Of a DNA stretch of 64,000 nt, positions 43,163-51,729 are shown in pieces (position 1 is the first letter of the stretch; each line of letters starts with the position of its first letter). The DNA is taken from assembly GCA_963810775.1 (NCBI GenBank), contig CAWEOT010000009.1, positions 62,001 through 126,000 on the forward strand. Reading direction: 5' to 3'. Under the pieces are notes generated by a model that saw nothing but the letters and a program-made list of their open reading frames with translations, was not told the origin of the DNA and did no database searches. The translations under genes were made by a program, and so were the position numbers. The DNA comes from DATBVX01 sp963810775. GTDB lineage: Bacteria > Pseudomonadota > Gammaproteobacteria > Steroidobacterales > Steroidobacteraceae.

Positions 43163-44567
43163 CTAGTCGGGCAGCGGCAAACCGCGCGTCTCGACGATCC
43201 GACGGGTGCCGATCAGTGCGATCGCCGGAATCACGGCCACCCAAAGCAGGACTTGCAGCAGCGCAACGGTCGAGCCGCCGGCGCGTGCCGACACTGCGCC
43301 CACCAGAAATGCACCGCCGGCTGTGAGGAGGCGGCCCGAGTTGTAACAGACACCACTGCCCAGGGCGCGCAGCCGCGTTGGAAAAAGCTCCGGCAGATAG
43401 AACGTGAAGGCAGCGAAGATTCCGTAAACACCGAGTCCGAGTACAAAGAACCCCCGAACGCGCGAGTGCGGTTCGAGCTCCAGTCCAAACACGCCAACGA
43501 TCGCAAGCAGCGTGACCAGAAAATAGATGGCGAACATCGTGCGTCGGCTGAATTGCTTGGCCAACGGGATGGTGAGCAGCGCCCCGAGTATTCCGCCAAT
43601 GTTGAACCAATTGGAGGCCTCCGCCTTCCATTGCTCGGCAAGCAACTTGGTCGCTACGGCGTCGAATCCACTCAGCAAGGCGTGATCGTGTGCGAGGCTC
43701 GCAGAGAGCAGCGGCGAGAAGGCACCGATCGTCCACCAAGTCAGCAACGCCATCACGGCGGTGAACAGGCCACTGATCGTTCGCGGGCGGAGCGCGTCCG
43801 AGAACAGCGCACTCGGTCTTGGTGGTGGCTTCAAGCTTCGCGGCCCGTTGCCAGCGCTCCGATTCGCGCAGGAACCAGCGCACCAGGATCGCGAGCGCGG
43901 CGGGTATCAGGCCGCACAGAAGCACGTATCGCCATGAGGTTTCCGGCGAGGTCGCGAGCCACACGCCTGCGATCTGGTAGTTGAGAAAGCCAGCCAAAGC
44001 GAAACCGAGCGGTGAGGCAGTGAAGAGAATCGAGCCGGCCTCTACGCGTCGCGAGTCGGGCACGACTTCCGCTACCAGCGCCGCGCCCACCGCCCATTCG
44101 CCACCGATGCCGAGGCTGGCAATGGCGCGAAATGCGGCGAGCTGCCAGATGTCCTGCGACAGCGCGCAGAGCGCGCTGCCCACGCTGTAGATCAGGATCG
44201 TGATCAAAAGAGTCCGTTTGCGCCCGATGCGGTCCGCAACCAGGCCGAACAGAAATCCACCGGTGGCCCAGCCGATAAGCAGGATCGCCGTGATGATGCC
44301 GGTCCAGAGAAAAATCGCCGAGCGCGCATCTGCCGAGCCAGGCTCGAGGCCGAGCAATACCGGTACACAATTCGGCGCCACGAAATTGAAGAGGATCGCA
44401 TCGAAAACATCGAATCCCCACCCACACCAGGCGGTGAAGATCACCAGCCATTGATAGCGTGTCAGGCCGAGCACGCGTGAGGTATTCCGGCCGACGATCG
44501 ATCTGTTAGCACTCGTGGCACGACGCTGCCAAAGACGCGGATGTGAGAACTGCGTAACGAATTGCAA
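43163..44567 (-). pseudogene. MFS sugar/acid transporter, one frameshift
   Basis: The N-terminal frame carries six helices with FGLVADRIGRKRTLLITILI and FRAIASLGIGGEWAVGAALV, the signature of the sialate:H+ symporter / metabolite:H+ symporter group. It breaks after WQRAAKLEATTK. The C-terminal frame continues from about 43834 (SALFSDALRPRTISGLFTAV) with helices 7-12 (GFFVLGLGVYGIFAAFTFYL, ELFPTRLRALGSGVCYNSGR). A one-base change near 43815-43840 gives a normal protein of about 467 residues. As written it would lose its second half. The substrate is unknown. It is convergent with metZ. Confidence 0.75.
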
Positions 44568-44668
44568 TAAACAACGCGCGCTGCAAGATGTACATCACAG
44601 TGTCCGAAGCGGCGCGGGGTCAAGTTGCATCCCATGGCACCGAACTTTCGGGTACCGCGGTGAGACAT

Positions 44669-44695
44669 ACAAGGTATGGTCCACAGATACCTTGT
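44669..44695 (+). promoter_or_regulatory. Perfect 9-bp inverted repeat upstream of unknown operon
   Basis: ACAAGGTAT (44669-44677) and ATACCTTGT (44687-44695) are separated by nine bases and end 35 bases before the ATG at 44731. The geometry fits either an operator for a dimeric regulator or a leader hairpin. No regulator gene is adjacent. Confidence 0.45.
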
Positions 44696-44730
44696 AGAGG
44701 CGCACGGTCGAGTGCGGAGGTGAGCGTTCG

Positions 44731-45360
44731 ATGAGCGGCGATGGCTCCAGGCACAGGGTGATTGCGGTAGGCAATCTGCAGGAGTTTTTTCGCGATGCAT
44801 TGAACGCGGCGATGTCCCATCAGAAGCTCTCGGTCCGCGATCATACCGAACATTACATAGTCAACCTGCTGACACTGTTCGCGCGCACTGACGCCCTGTA
44901 CGAAACGACGCCAAAGGGATCGAGGCTCAAACCGCTGGTCGTGATGCTGGGGGAAGCACTCGAGGCACCCAGCCCCGCCGAGCGAAATCGCGGTCTGCAA
45001 CGTCTGGGTGATGTTTCACTGTTTATCGCGGGTTTCTTTGCCGGAAGCTTCGCCCGCAAGCTCATCGATATCGACTATCACATCGCGATGGGTGGACGAG
45101 CTTACGGATCGCTCGCGGACCTGCTCGGGCGTGGTCGCGAGCAGTCTCTCGCCGGCGTTTTTGCGGAGCTCGCGCAGAAGTTCCAGCGCCTGGTGGACGC
45201 GCTCAATGAAGTGAGCGAACAGTCCCATACGCATTCCGCCCGGGACATTCTGCGGCTCTACGAGATCTGGATGAAGACCGGCAGCCGGCGCTCACAGACG
45301 CTGTTGCGCCGTCTCGGCGTCGAGCCGACCGCAGCCGCGGTCACGCGCTTCCAGCACTAG
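44731..45360 (+). CDS. Conserved protein of unknown function, first of a two-gene unit
   Basis: This is a 209-residue, mostly helical protein with no recognised family. Notable stretches are VGNLQEFFRDALNAAMSHQK, VRDHTEHYIVNLLTLFARTD, and a glycine/phenylalanine-rich segment LQRLGDVSLFIAGFFAGSFA that may be a buried or membrane-touching helix. It ends with an arginine-rich tail (GSRRSQTLLRRLGVEPTAAA). No signal peptide. It begins after a perfect inverted repeat and ends two bases before the next gene, with which it is surely co-transcribed. The pair has ordinary base composition and looks intact. Confidence 0.75.
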   Translation: MSGDGSRHRVIAVGNLQEFFRDALNAAMSHQKLSVRDHTEHYIVNLLTLFARTDALYETTPKGSRLKPLVVMLGEALEAPSPAERNRGLQRLGDVSLFIAGFFAGSFARKLIDIDYHIAMGGRAYGSLADLLGRGREQSLAGVFAELAQKFQRLVDALNEVSEQSHTHSARDILRLYEIWMKTGSRRSQTLLRRLGVEPTAAAVTRFQH

Positions 45361-45362
45361 CC

Positions 45363-46028
45363 ATGCTGCTCCGGGAGCTGCAACAGCTGCTCGGCCGGAT
45401 CTACGACATCCGCATTGAGCACGACATCTACGAATTTCTGGTCACGGACCGGCGCGAGCTCACGCCCGCGACGCAACGCGCCTCACACACAAACACCGAT
45501 GAAGAGCTGTTAGTGAGCGAGATCGGTGGCGACTTGTGCATGTCGCTGTTTCTTGATCGAGCGCTGCTGGAGCGGCTGAGCAACGCCGACCCGATGCGCG
45601 ATCTCAACTCAGGGAATCTCGCGGACTATTGGACTGCGCTCGAGGGCGTGAGCCACTTCCAATATCTGGCGTGGAACGCGGCACTCGATCGGGGCGTTGC
45701 GATCCACGAGCTCGAGATGCAAGCGGAAGTGGATAAGTACGCGACGACACTTTTCCTGCTGGGCCAGCAACGCGAGGGCCGCTTTCCGCTTCTACTGCAC
45801 CAGTGCCTGTTCGAGCGCGCGCAAGTGGATCGATCACTGGCGAAGCAGGGCGTCGACCTCTATGCGTCCGCAAACCGCTACGCCGCGAAGTTCTGCCGAG
45901 GCCTCGAGCGACGATTTCTCAAACGTGGTCGACTACGTTGCGAAGCGTTGATCCGCGAACTCAGGCACTTCTATCGCCTGACGCACGGACACAAGATCCG
46001 GCACATTGAGGCAGCGCCAGCTGGATAG
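45363..46028 (+). CDS. Conserved protein of unknown function, second of a two-gene unit
   Basis: This is a 221-residue soluble helical protein, family not recognised. It opens LLRELQQLLGRIYDIRIEHD and contains ISEIGGDLCMSLFL-like acidic/hydrophobic segments (LLVSEIGGDLCMSLFLDRAL), NLADYWTALEGVSHFQYLAW and a basic C terminus (ERRFLKRGRLRCEALIRELR, HFYRLTHGHKIRHIE). The pattern E...H..Y..W near residues 96-108 could be a metal or ligand site, but this is a guess. It follows its partner by two bases and is followed by a 135-bp palindromic element. Confidence 0.75.
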   Translation: MLLRELQQLLGRIYDIRIEHDIYEFLVTDRRELTPATQRASHTNTDEELLVSEIGGDLCMSLFLDRALLERLSNADPMRDLNSGNLADYWTALEGVSHFQYLAWNAALDRGVAIHELEMQAEVDKYATTLFLLGQQREGRFPLLLHQCLFERAQVDRSLAKQGVDLYASANRYAAKFCRGLERRFLKRGRLRCEALIRELRHFYRLTHGHKIRHIEAAPAG

Positions 46029-46038
46029 GGCGTCGGCC

Positions 46039-46173
46039 GGGTTAGCTGTTCGTCCCCTCAGCCCGACACGAATAGGCCGTCACCGTGATTGAAACACGAG
46101 CGTTCGCGCTGTACGTCGACGCATAGTCGATGTACCGAAATCCGAACGGGCTCAGGTGACGAACAGCTAACCC
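46039..46173. repeat. 135-bp palindromic element between convergent genes
   Basis: Terminal inverted repeats of 27 bp (46039-46065 and 46147-46173) match at 25 positions. Inside, GTACGTCGA and TCGATGTAC form another hairpin. The right arm contains the TAG stop of the small gene at 46167-46493, and the left end lies 11 bases after the stop of the unknown operon. It may be a mobile palindromic repeat (REP/MITE-like) now serving as a two-way terminator. Confidence 0.6.
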
Positions 46174-46493
46174 AGCCGCCGCATCTCTATTCGCTGGTGT
46201 TTCTTTAGTTCGATCCACTTCGAAAGTGCGCGCAGATCCTTCTTGCGAGGCTTCTGCTTCTTGCCGATCAAGCCGCTGTCGTAGGGGTTATACCCGCGTT
46301 TTATGGCGAACGTGTTCAGGGGAGCGTTGGCGCGTGGCTGATTCACGGCCTCGTCGAGCTCAAGGCCTGGATGATCCAGCGCTTTGCCGCTCCAGGTGTC
46401 CCAGACCGCATTGCCGCGATCATCGAAACTGACCTGACCGGATGGTTGGTCCTCAAATGGCGTGGAGTGCCAGCGGCTCTTATCGTTATTCAT
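46167..46493 (-). CDS. Small basic protein of unknown function
   Basis: This is a 108-residue hydrophilic protein starting MNNDKSRWHSTPFEDQ, with VSFDDRGNAVWDTWSGKALD in the middle and a very basic second half (IGKKQKPRKKDLRALSKWIE, LKKHQRIEMRRLG). No family recognised, but the conserved-looking aromatic stretch and the charge suggest a nucleic-acid-binding or ribosome-associated role; this is inference. ATG 46493 is preferred to one four codons upstream. Its stop lies inside the palindromic element. Confidence 0.6.
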   Translation of the reverse strand: MNNDKSRWHSTPFEDQPSGQVSFDDRGNAVWDTWSGKALDHPGLELDEAVNQPRANAPLNTFAIKRGYNPYDSGLIGKKQKPRKKDLRALSKWIELKKHQRIEMRRLG

Positions 46494-46651
46494 CGCTGTT
46501 CTCAACTTTCCGGCGTCGCTTCGACAGGCGATGCCAGTCCCCCGATGCGAGGCAGCCTATCCAATCGATGTGAAACAGGTCGTGCGCCGTCTCACGAAAC
46601 GCCGACGTTTGGCTTTACTTAATGGATGTGAAAAGAAGTTCGCCGAGTGAC

Positions 46652-47173
46652 TCAGCGTCGCAGGCGATTCGCCGCACGACATAGTGCGATCACTGTCTTG
46701 CCGTCAGTGATATCGCCATCGAGGGCGCGCGCCAGTGCATCTTGCAGCGGAACCCAGGAGGCTTCGAACACCTCGGCGGCTTCCGGTGCCGCCGTCTGCT
46801 GCTGAAGGTTCCGCGCCAGAAACAAGTGCACGATTTCGGTAAATACACCCGGTGAGCTGATCACGGAACCGAGAGGCTGCCACTCGAGCGCGCTGACGCC
46901 AGCTTCCTCGGTGAGCTCGCGCTTTGCGGCGATAAGTGGCGGTTCGCCACCGTCGAGTTTTCCAGCGGGCAGTTCCCACAGCCAGCCGTCGGCCGCATGT
47001 CGAAACTGTCGCAGCAAGCACACTCTGTCTTCGGCATCGAGGGCGACCACTGCGGCGCCGCCCGGATGACGCACAATTTCAAGCTCTTCGGTGACGCCGT
47101 TGGGAAGCGTCACGGTTTCTACGTTCACCGTAATCACTCGACCACGAAACACGGTGCGCTGCTTGATGGTCAT
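46652..47173 (-). CDS. NUDIX hydrolase, ADP-ribose pyrophosphatase type
   Basis: This 173-residue enzyme hydrolyses nucleoside diphosphates linked to another moiety, most likely ADP-ribose or sugar nucleotides. The Nudix box is GKLDGGEPPLIAAKRELTEE followed by AGV, with the expected glycine, arginine and paired glutamates. The upstream strand WLWELPA and downstream PGVFTEIVHLFLA are typical of the NudF-like group. Cytoplasmic. It starts 37 bases before the membrane-protein gene stop on the same strand, so the two could share a transcript. Confidence 0.9.
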   Translation of the reverse strand: MTIKQRTVFRGRVITVNVETVTLPNGVTEELEIVRHPGGAAVVALDAEDRVCLLRQFRHAADGWLWELPAGKLDGGEPPLIAAKRELTEEAGVSALEWQPLGSVISSPGVFTEIVHLFLARNLQQQTAAPEAAEVFEASWVPLQDALARALDGDITDGKTVIALCRAANRLRR

Positions 47174-47209
47174 GTGTGCGTGCGGCGAGGGCTGGATTCG
47201 CCGCCAGGC

Positions 47210-47626
47210 TCAGTGTTCTTCTACTTCGTCGACTGTTGCCTGTCCTGAAAGTCGTCGGCGGATGTGCGCCCACGACAGGCCCGCCGTGAGCACCAGGGCG
47301 ATGATGATGAGCACGCTCCAGGTCAGCGCGCCCTTGTTCGAGAGGTCGAGCCAGCCCCAGGACACGAACAGCCAGATCAGGGCGATGAAGAAAATTCCCA
47401 TCAGCACCACGCCAAGAGTGCCGATGGCCTGGAACGTCGCGCGCACGAAGATAATCCATGCAATGAGGAGCGCGAGGCCAGCCACCACCTTGGCTGGGGT
47501 TACGGCGGGAAAGCCCGTCGCAAACCAATGAATGAAGGAGTAGCCGGTCGGATTGAACGTGACGAGCACCAGCAGGAGTGCCAGTAGGAAGCGCACCACA
47601 ATGCCGACGAAAGTGAAATTTTCCAT
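47210..47626 (-). CDS. DUF6524-like four-helix membrane protein
   Basis: This 138-residue protein has four transmembrane helices (FVGIVVRFLLALLLVLVTFN, AKVVAGLALLIAWIIFVRAT, GVVLMGIFFIALIWLFVSWG, WSVLIIIALVLTAGLSW) and a short acidic C terminus. The stretch FNPTGYSFIHWF between helices 1 and 2 is the recognisable feature of this small family of unknown function. ATG 47626 starts the first helix cleanly; a longer upstream frame adds a non-coding-like stretch. It is divergent from the helicase gene. Confidence 0.7.
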   Translation of the reverse strand: MENFTFVGIVVRFLLALLLVLVTFNPTGYSFIHWFATGFPAVTPAKVVAGLALLIAWIIFVRATFQAIGTLGVVLMGIFFIALIWLFVSWGWLDLSNKGALTWSVLIIIALVLTAGLSWAHIRRRLSGQATVDEVEEH

Positions 47627-47733
47627 GTGGGCTGTGCCGACCGTCCGCCGAGGAGAGTGAACGCATCCTGCCAACCCGGGGGCGCGGGGTCATCTGGATA
47701 AACATACAGGTCCGAAGTAAAGTGCTGGCCTTC

Positions 47734-49803
47734 ATGCCCGCCAGCAGCTTTGAACGCCTCAACGAGATGCAGCGACGTGCTGTCGAGCATGGCCATGCCC
47801 GGCCTGCGACAAGCGGCTGGGAATCTGGTCCGTTGCTCATTGTTGCCGGCGCGGGAACCGGCAAGACCAATACGCTCGCACATCGAGTGGCATGGTTGGT
47901 GCTCGCGGGTGTCGAGCCGGATCGCATCCTGCTTCTGACTTTCACGCGGCGCGCCTCGCAGGAGATGACGCGCCGGGCGCAACGCATCGTCGATGCATCG
48001 CTGCGCGAGCGTGCTGTGGGCAGCAGCGGCGCACAGTTGCGCTGGGCAGGCACTTTCCACTCGATCGCCAACCGGCTGCTGCGCCAATACGCGCGCAATC
48101 TCGGCCTCGACCCCGGCTTCACAGTGCTCGATCGCGGCGATGCGGCTGACCTGATGGACGTCGTGCGTCACGAGCGTGGGCTCTCGGGGCTCGCCAAACG
48201 CTTTCCGCGCAAGGACACGTGCCTGGCGGTCTATTCACACCGGGTGAACACCCAGTGCGAGCTCGAAGACACGCTGCAAGCGCAGTTTCCCTGGTGTCTC
48301 GACTGGCACTCGGAGCTCAAGGGTCTGTATCGCGACTACGTCGTGCGCAAGCAGGCTCATCACCTGCTCGACTATGACGACCTGCTGCTGTACTGGCATA
48401 TCATGATGAGCGACGCCGCGCTCGCGCGCGCTGCGGGTGAGCAGTTCGACCATGTACTCGTCGACGAATACCAGGACACTAATACGCTGCAGGCCCAGAT
48501 CCTCATCAACCTGAAGCCCGACGGCGCAGGGCTCGCAGTGGTGGGTGACGATGCGCAGTCGATCTATTCGTTCCGAGCCGCCACCGTCGAGAACATTCTC
48601 AACTTTCCGGCTGCGTTCGGCTCGGCGACCACCGTCACGCTGGAACGCAACTACCGCTCTACTCAGCCGATCCTCGATGCCGCGAATGCCCTGATTGGCG
48701 AAGCTGCGCGCCAGCACCGCAAGGTGCTGCAAGCCGAGCGCGGCGGTGGAGAGCAGCCCGCGCTGATCAGCGTCCAGGATCTCAGGCAACAAGCTGAGCA
48801 CGTGGTGGCACGGATTCTTGCCAATCGCGAAGCAGGGATTCTGTTACGGCGCCAGGCAGTGCTGTTTCGCAGCTCCCACGACAGCGATCTGCTCGAGATC
48901 GAGCTCACGCGACACAACATTCCCTTTGTGAAGTATGGCGGCCTCAAGTTTCTCGAAGCGGCCCACGTCAAGGACCTGCTGTCGATCCTGCGCTGGGCCG
49001 ACAATCCGCGTAACGAGATCGCGGCCTTTCGTGTCCTGCAACTGATGGACGGTGTCGGTCCGGCGAACGCGCGGCGCAGTCTCGATGCCCTGGCGCGAGC
49101 GGGATTTGAGATGCGTACGCTGCGCGAGGTTGAGATCCCCACGGCTGCCGCTGTGCAGTGGGATGCACTGGCCAACCTGCTCGAGTCGCTCGGCAATCCT
49201 GCAGCGCCTTGGACCGGGCAGACGCGCCGGGCACGCGAGTGGTACACGCCTTTGCTCGAGCAGCACTACGAATCGGCAACGGTGCGGGCCGCAGATCTCG
49301 AGCAACTCGAGCAACTTTCCTCGCAGTACCCTTCGCGCGAGCGGTTTCTTACCGAGCTCGCCCTCGATCCGCCCGAAGCTTCCGGTGATCACACCGGCCC
49401 ACCGCTCATGGACGAGGACTACCTGATTCTCTCCACCGTGCATTCGGCCAAGGGCCAGGAATGGGATGCGGTGTACGTGCTCAATGTCACCGACGGAAGC
49501 TTCCCGTCGGAATTCGCCGGCGGCAAGCCAGAGCAGATCGAAGAGGAGCGCCGGCTTCTGTACGTCGCGATTACACGCGCGCGCGCGCAGCTCGAGTTGA
49601 TTCATCCACTGCGCTTTCACATCACCCAGCAGCCGCGCCTCGGCGACAAGCATGTGTATGGTGCGCGCAGTCGCTTTCTCACCGACAAGGTGCTTGCATG
49701 CTTTCGCCAACAGGCTACGCAGATCGAGGAAGCAGCCGATGCTCGTCTGCCGGCAGCGGCAGTGCGCGTGGATGCGGCCGCGAGGCTGCGTGATCTCTGG
49801 TAA
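47734..49803 (+). CDS. UvrD/Rep-family ATP-dependent DNA helicase
   Basis: This superfamily 1A helicase of about 689 residues unwinds DNA 3' to 5'. Motifs in order: Q motif LNEMQRRAVEHG, Walker A IVAGAGTGKTNTLAHRV, Ia LTFTRRASQEMTRRA, Walker B VDEYQDTNTLQ, III VVGDDAQSIYSFRAA, IV LERNYRSTQPIL, V STVHSAKGQEWDAVYVLNV and VI EERRLLYVAITRARAQL. Length is close to Rep (about 670), but the protein lacks a long C-terminal extension and differs from canonical UvrD or Rep, so it is probably an accessory repair helicase. ATG 47734 is preferred over a GTG four codons earlier; neither has a strong ribosome site. Confidence 0.9.
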   Translation: MPASSFERLNEMQRRAVEHGHARPATSGWESGPLLIVAGAGTGKTNTLAHRVAWLVLAGVEPDRILLLTFTRRASQEMTRRAQRIVDASLRERAVGSSGAQLRWAGTFHSIANRLLRQYARNLGLDPGFTVLDRGDAADLMDVVRHERGLSGLAKRFPRKDTCLAVYSHRVNTQCELEDTLQAQFPWCLDWHSELKGLYRDYVVRKQAHHLLDYDDLLLYWHIMMSDAALARAAGEQFDHVLVDEYQDTNTLQAQILINLKPDGAGLAVVGDDAQSIYSFRAATVENILNFPAAFGSATTVTLERNYRSTQPILDAANALIGEAARQHRKVLQAERGGGEQPALISVQDLRQQAEHVVARILANREAGILLRRQAVLFRSSHDSDLLEIELTRHNIPFVKYGGLKFLEAAHVKDLLSILRWADNPRNEIAAFRVLQLMDGVGPANARRSLDALARAGFEMRTLREVEIPTAAAVQWDALANLLESLGNPAAPWTGQTRRAREWYTPLLEQHYESATVRAADLEQLEQLSSQYPSRERFLTELALDPPEASGDHTGPPLMDEDYLILSTVHSAKGQEWDAVYVLNVTDGSFPSEFAGGKPEQIEEERRLLYVAITRARAQLELIHPLRFHITQQPRLGDKHVYGARSRFLTDKVLACFRQQATQIEEAADARLPAAAVRVDAAARLRDLW

Positions 49804-49872
49804 GTGTTAAGCCGCGGTTCAGCCGCAGGGATTCATCGTAGTTTGAATATCGCCATCGGAGACGCACTACAT

Positions 49873-50454
49873 ATGACACATGCCGTTCGCAGAATTGGCC
49901 TCGTCCTTTCAATCCTGGTGCTCATGCCTTTGCTCGTATCGGCAGCCGACAAGACCGATCCGAAGAAACGCACGACCTATAAGCAGGACGAAGTCATGAC
50001 GGAAGCCGAGAACTTCTTCGGCAAGGGCGCCAAGGGAATCGCAGATGTGATCCAGAAGGCCTTCAAGGACCAGGGCGAACCGAATGCCTTCATCGCAGGC
50101 GAGGAAGCGGGTGGCGCAGTGGGCGTCGGTGTGCGCTACGGTAAGGGCACGCTCAAGTATTACGGCGGTGGTTCACGCGAGATCTACTGGCAGGGACCGT
50201 CAATTGGTTTCGACATCGGCGGCAACGCAGCCAAGACCTTCATCCTGATCTACAACCTCAAGGACCAGCAGAAACTCTTCCAGCGCTTTCCGGGCGTCGA
50301 GGGGAGTTTGTATTTCGTGGGAGGCGCCGGGCTCAACTACGCTCGCACCGACGGCATCACTGTCGCACCGGTACGCCTCGGCGTGGGCTGGCGCCAGGGC
50401 GCGAGCGTGGGCTACATCCATTTCACCGAGCAGAAATCGTACAACCCCTTCTAG
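49873..50454 (+). CDS. DUF1134 / EipA-like exported protein
   Basis: This 193-residue protein has a signal peptide (IGLVLSILVLMPLLVSAADK) and the DUF1134 domain: VMTEAENFFGKGAKGIADVI, GVRYGKGTLKYYGGGSREIY, then SIGFDIGGNAAKTFILIYNL and APVRLGVGWRQGASVGYIHF. In Brucella a DUF1134 protein, EipA, is a periplasmic envelope-integrity factor; the same role is plausible here. ATG 49873 starts the signal peptide; the longer frame from 49804 is rejected. Convergent with the methyltransferase gene, with a strong hairpin between. Confidence 0.82.
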   Translation: MTHAVRRIGLVLSILVLMPLLVSAADKTDPKKRTTYKQDEVMTEAENFFGKGAKGIADVIQKAFKDQGEPNAFIAGEEAGGAVGVGVRYGKGTLKYYGGGSREIYWQGPSIGFDIGGNAAKTFILIYNLKDQQKLFQRFPGVEGSLYFVGGAGLNYARTDGITVAPVRLGVGWRQGASVGYIHFTEQKSYNPF

Positions 50455-50461
50455 AACCTGA

Positions 50462-50491
50462 AAGGCGTGGCGGCGGCTGTCGCCACGCCTT
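50462..50491. terminator. Bidirectional hairpin between convergent genes
   Basis: AAGGCGTGGCG (50462-50472) and CGCCACGCCTT (50481-50491) form a perfect 11-bp stem with an 8-base loop. It lies 7 bases after each of the two stops, so it can end both transcripts, although T-runs are short. Confidence 0.65.
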
Positions 50492-50497
50492 CATCGC

Positions 50498-51355
50498 TTA
50501 CTTCGGCTTCACGAACTTGAGTGTCATCCGGTCGCTCTCGCCGATAGCCGCATACTTGGCGCGATCCTTATCGCCCTCGCGATACACCGGCGGCAGGGTC
50601 CACACGCCTTTCTCGTAGTCCTTCGTGTCTTTCGGGTTCGCGTTGATCTCGGACTTGTCGACGAGCTTGAAGCCGACACTTTCGATCAGCTTGATGGCGA
50701 CATCCTCGTTGACGTAGCCGCTCTTTGCCTTGGGATCCTGCGGTACGGCGGGATTGCCGCGATGCTCGACGACACCGAGAACCCCACCCGGCTTCAGAGC
50801 CGTATACATGGCCTGGAAGGCCTTCGGCGCCCAGTCGCGCCCCATCCAGTTGTGGATGTTGCGGAAAGTAAGGACCAGATCCGCTGATCCGGGCGGGGCG
50901 ACGTTGGTTGAGTCCGGCCCGAGGTCCGTGACGATCATCTTGCCGTAGACGTCCGGACTCGAATCAATCTTCTTCTGGTAGGTCGCGCGAGTCGTCGCCA
51001 CGTTGGGGTTCGAAGCGTCCGGCGCGATTTCCGCTGAGTACAGCTTGCCGCGATCCTTGAGAATCGGCGCAAGGACCTCGGTGTACCAGCCACCGGCGCC
51101 GGGCCAGATCTCCACGACGGTCATGTCCTCGCGCAATCCGAAGAAGGTCAGAGTCTGCTTCGGGTGCCGATAAACGTCGCGTGCGCGGTTGGCCTCCGAG
51201 CGTTGCGCGCCGGCGAGTGCCGCATCGATCGCCTTGGCGGTCGAAGCATCGGTTTGTGGGAGTTTCGGCTGGGATCCGGACTGAGTTGCGCAGGCCATCA
51301 GCACCAGGCAGCCAGCAACCAAGGCGAGAGTCGTGTTCCTCAATCCATGGGACAT
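50498..51355 (-). CDS. Lipoprotein-type SAM-dependent methyltransferase-fold protein
   Basis: This 285-residue protein has a signal peptide with lipobox (CLVLMAC) followed by a class I methyltransferase-like domain: VVEIWPGAGGWYTEVLAPIL (motif I), LVLTFRNIHNWMGRDWA (post-motif), MYTALKPGGVLGVVEHRGNP, and IKLIESVGFKLVDKSEINAN. The domain is well conserved yet the chain is exported. SAM is not expected in the periplasm, so either the fold binds another ligand or the protein has a different reaction. Related exported 'methyltransferases' occur widely in proteobacteria without known function. Confidence 0.8.
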   Translation of the reverse strand: MSHGLRNTTLALVAGCLVLMACATQSGSQPKLPQTDASTAKAIDAALAGAQRSEANRARDVYRHPKQTLTFFGLREDMTVVEIWPGAGGWYTEVLAPILKDRGKLYSAEIAPDASNPNVATTRATYQKKIDSSPDVYGKMIVTDLGPDSTNVAPPGSADLVLTFRNIHNWMGRDWAPKAFQAMYTALKPGGVLGVVEHRGNPAVPQDPKAKSGYVNEDVAIKLIESVGFKLVDKSEINANPKDTKDYEKGVWTLPPVYREGDKDRAKYAAIGESDRMTLKFVKPK

Positions 51356-51372
51356 CGTTCGATCTCCTTCGC

Positions 51373-51402
51373 AAAAAAAGAACCCCGCGCGCGGCGGGGT
51401 TC
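51373..51402 (-). terminator. Intrinsic terminator of the RRM gene
   Basis: On the minus strand, GAACCCCGC-type arms (51402-51394 and 51388-51380) form a 9-bp stem followed by a run of seven T (51379-51373), 30 bases after the RRM stop. Confidence 0.85.
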
Positions 51403-51432
51403 CGAAGCTTGAAACCGTGTCAGTCGAGGCTG

Positions 51433-51729
51433 TTACCAGCGACCACGTCCACCGCCGCCACCGCCGCCGGCGAACTTCGGACGCGCCGGACGTTCCTGAG
51501 CCTCGTTTACGCGCAGCGGCCGGCCACCCATCTGGAAGCCATTGAGCTGCTGAATCGCGTTTTGAGCTTCACCCGAGGCCATTTCCACGAAGCCGAAGCC
51601 GCGTGGTCGCCCGGTCTCACGGTCATTGATCATCTTGACCGATTCAACCTTGCCATGGCGCTCGAACAGCCCACGCACCTCATCTTCCGTGGCGCTGAAA
51701 GGCAGATTCCCTACATAAATCGTCGTCAT
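51433..51729 (-). CDS. Small RRM RNA-binding protein
   Basis: This 98-residue protein is a single RNA-recognition motif with a short glycine/arginine tail. RNP2 is TTIYVGNLPFSATEDEV and RNP1 is GRPRGFGFVEMAS; the tail is FAGGGGGGGRGRW. Such single-RRM proteins (Rbp-like) bind single-stranded RNA, and some rise in the cold. The gene has its own intrinsic terminator and a long, structured upstream region, so it is probably transcribed alone and may be regulated through its leader. Confidence 0.9.
   Translation of the reverse strand: MTTIYVGNLPFSATEDEVRGLFERHGKVESVKMINDRETGRPRGFGFVEMASGEAQNAIQQLNGFQMGGRPLRVNEAQERPARPKFAGGGGGGGRGRW

Noticed and set aside
46039..46173. 135-bp palindrome as an attC site
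   Set aside because: Its ends read GGGTTAGC outward, the reverse of the RYYYAAC...GTTRRRY order required.
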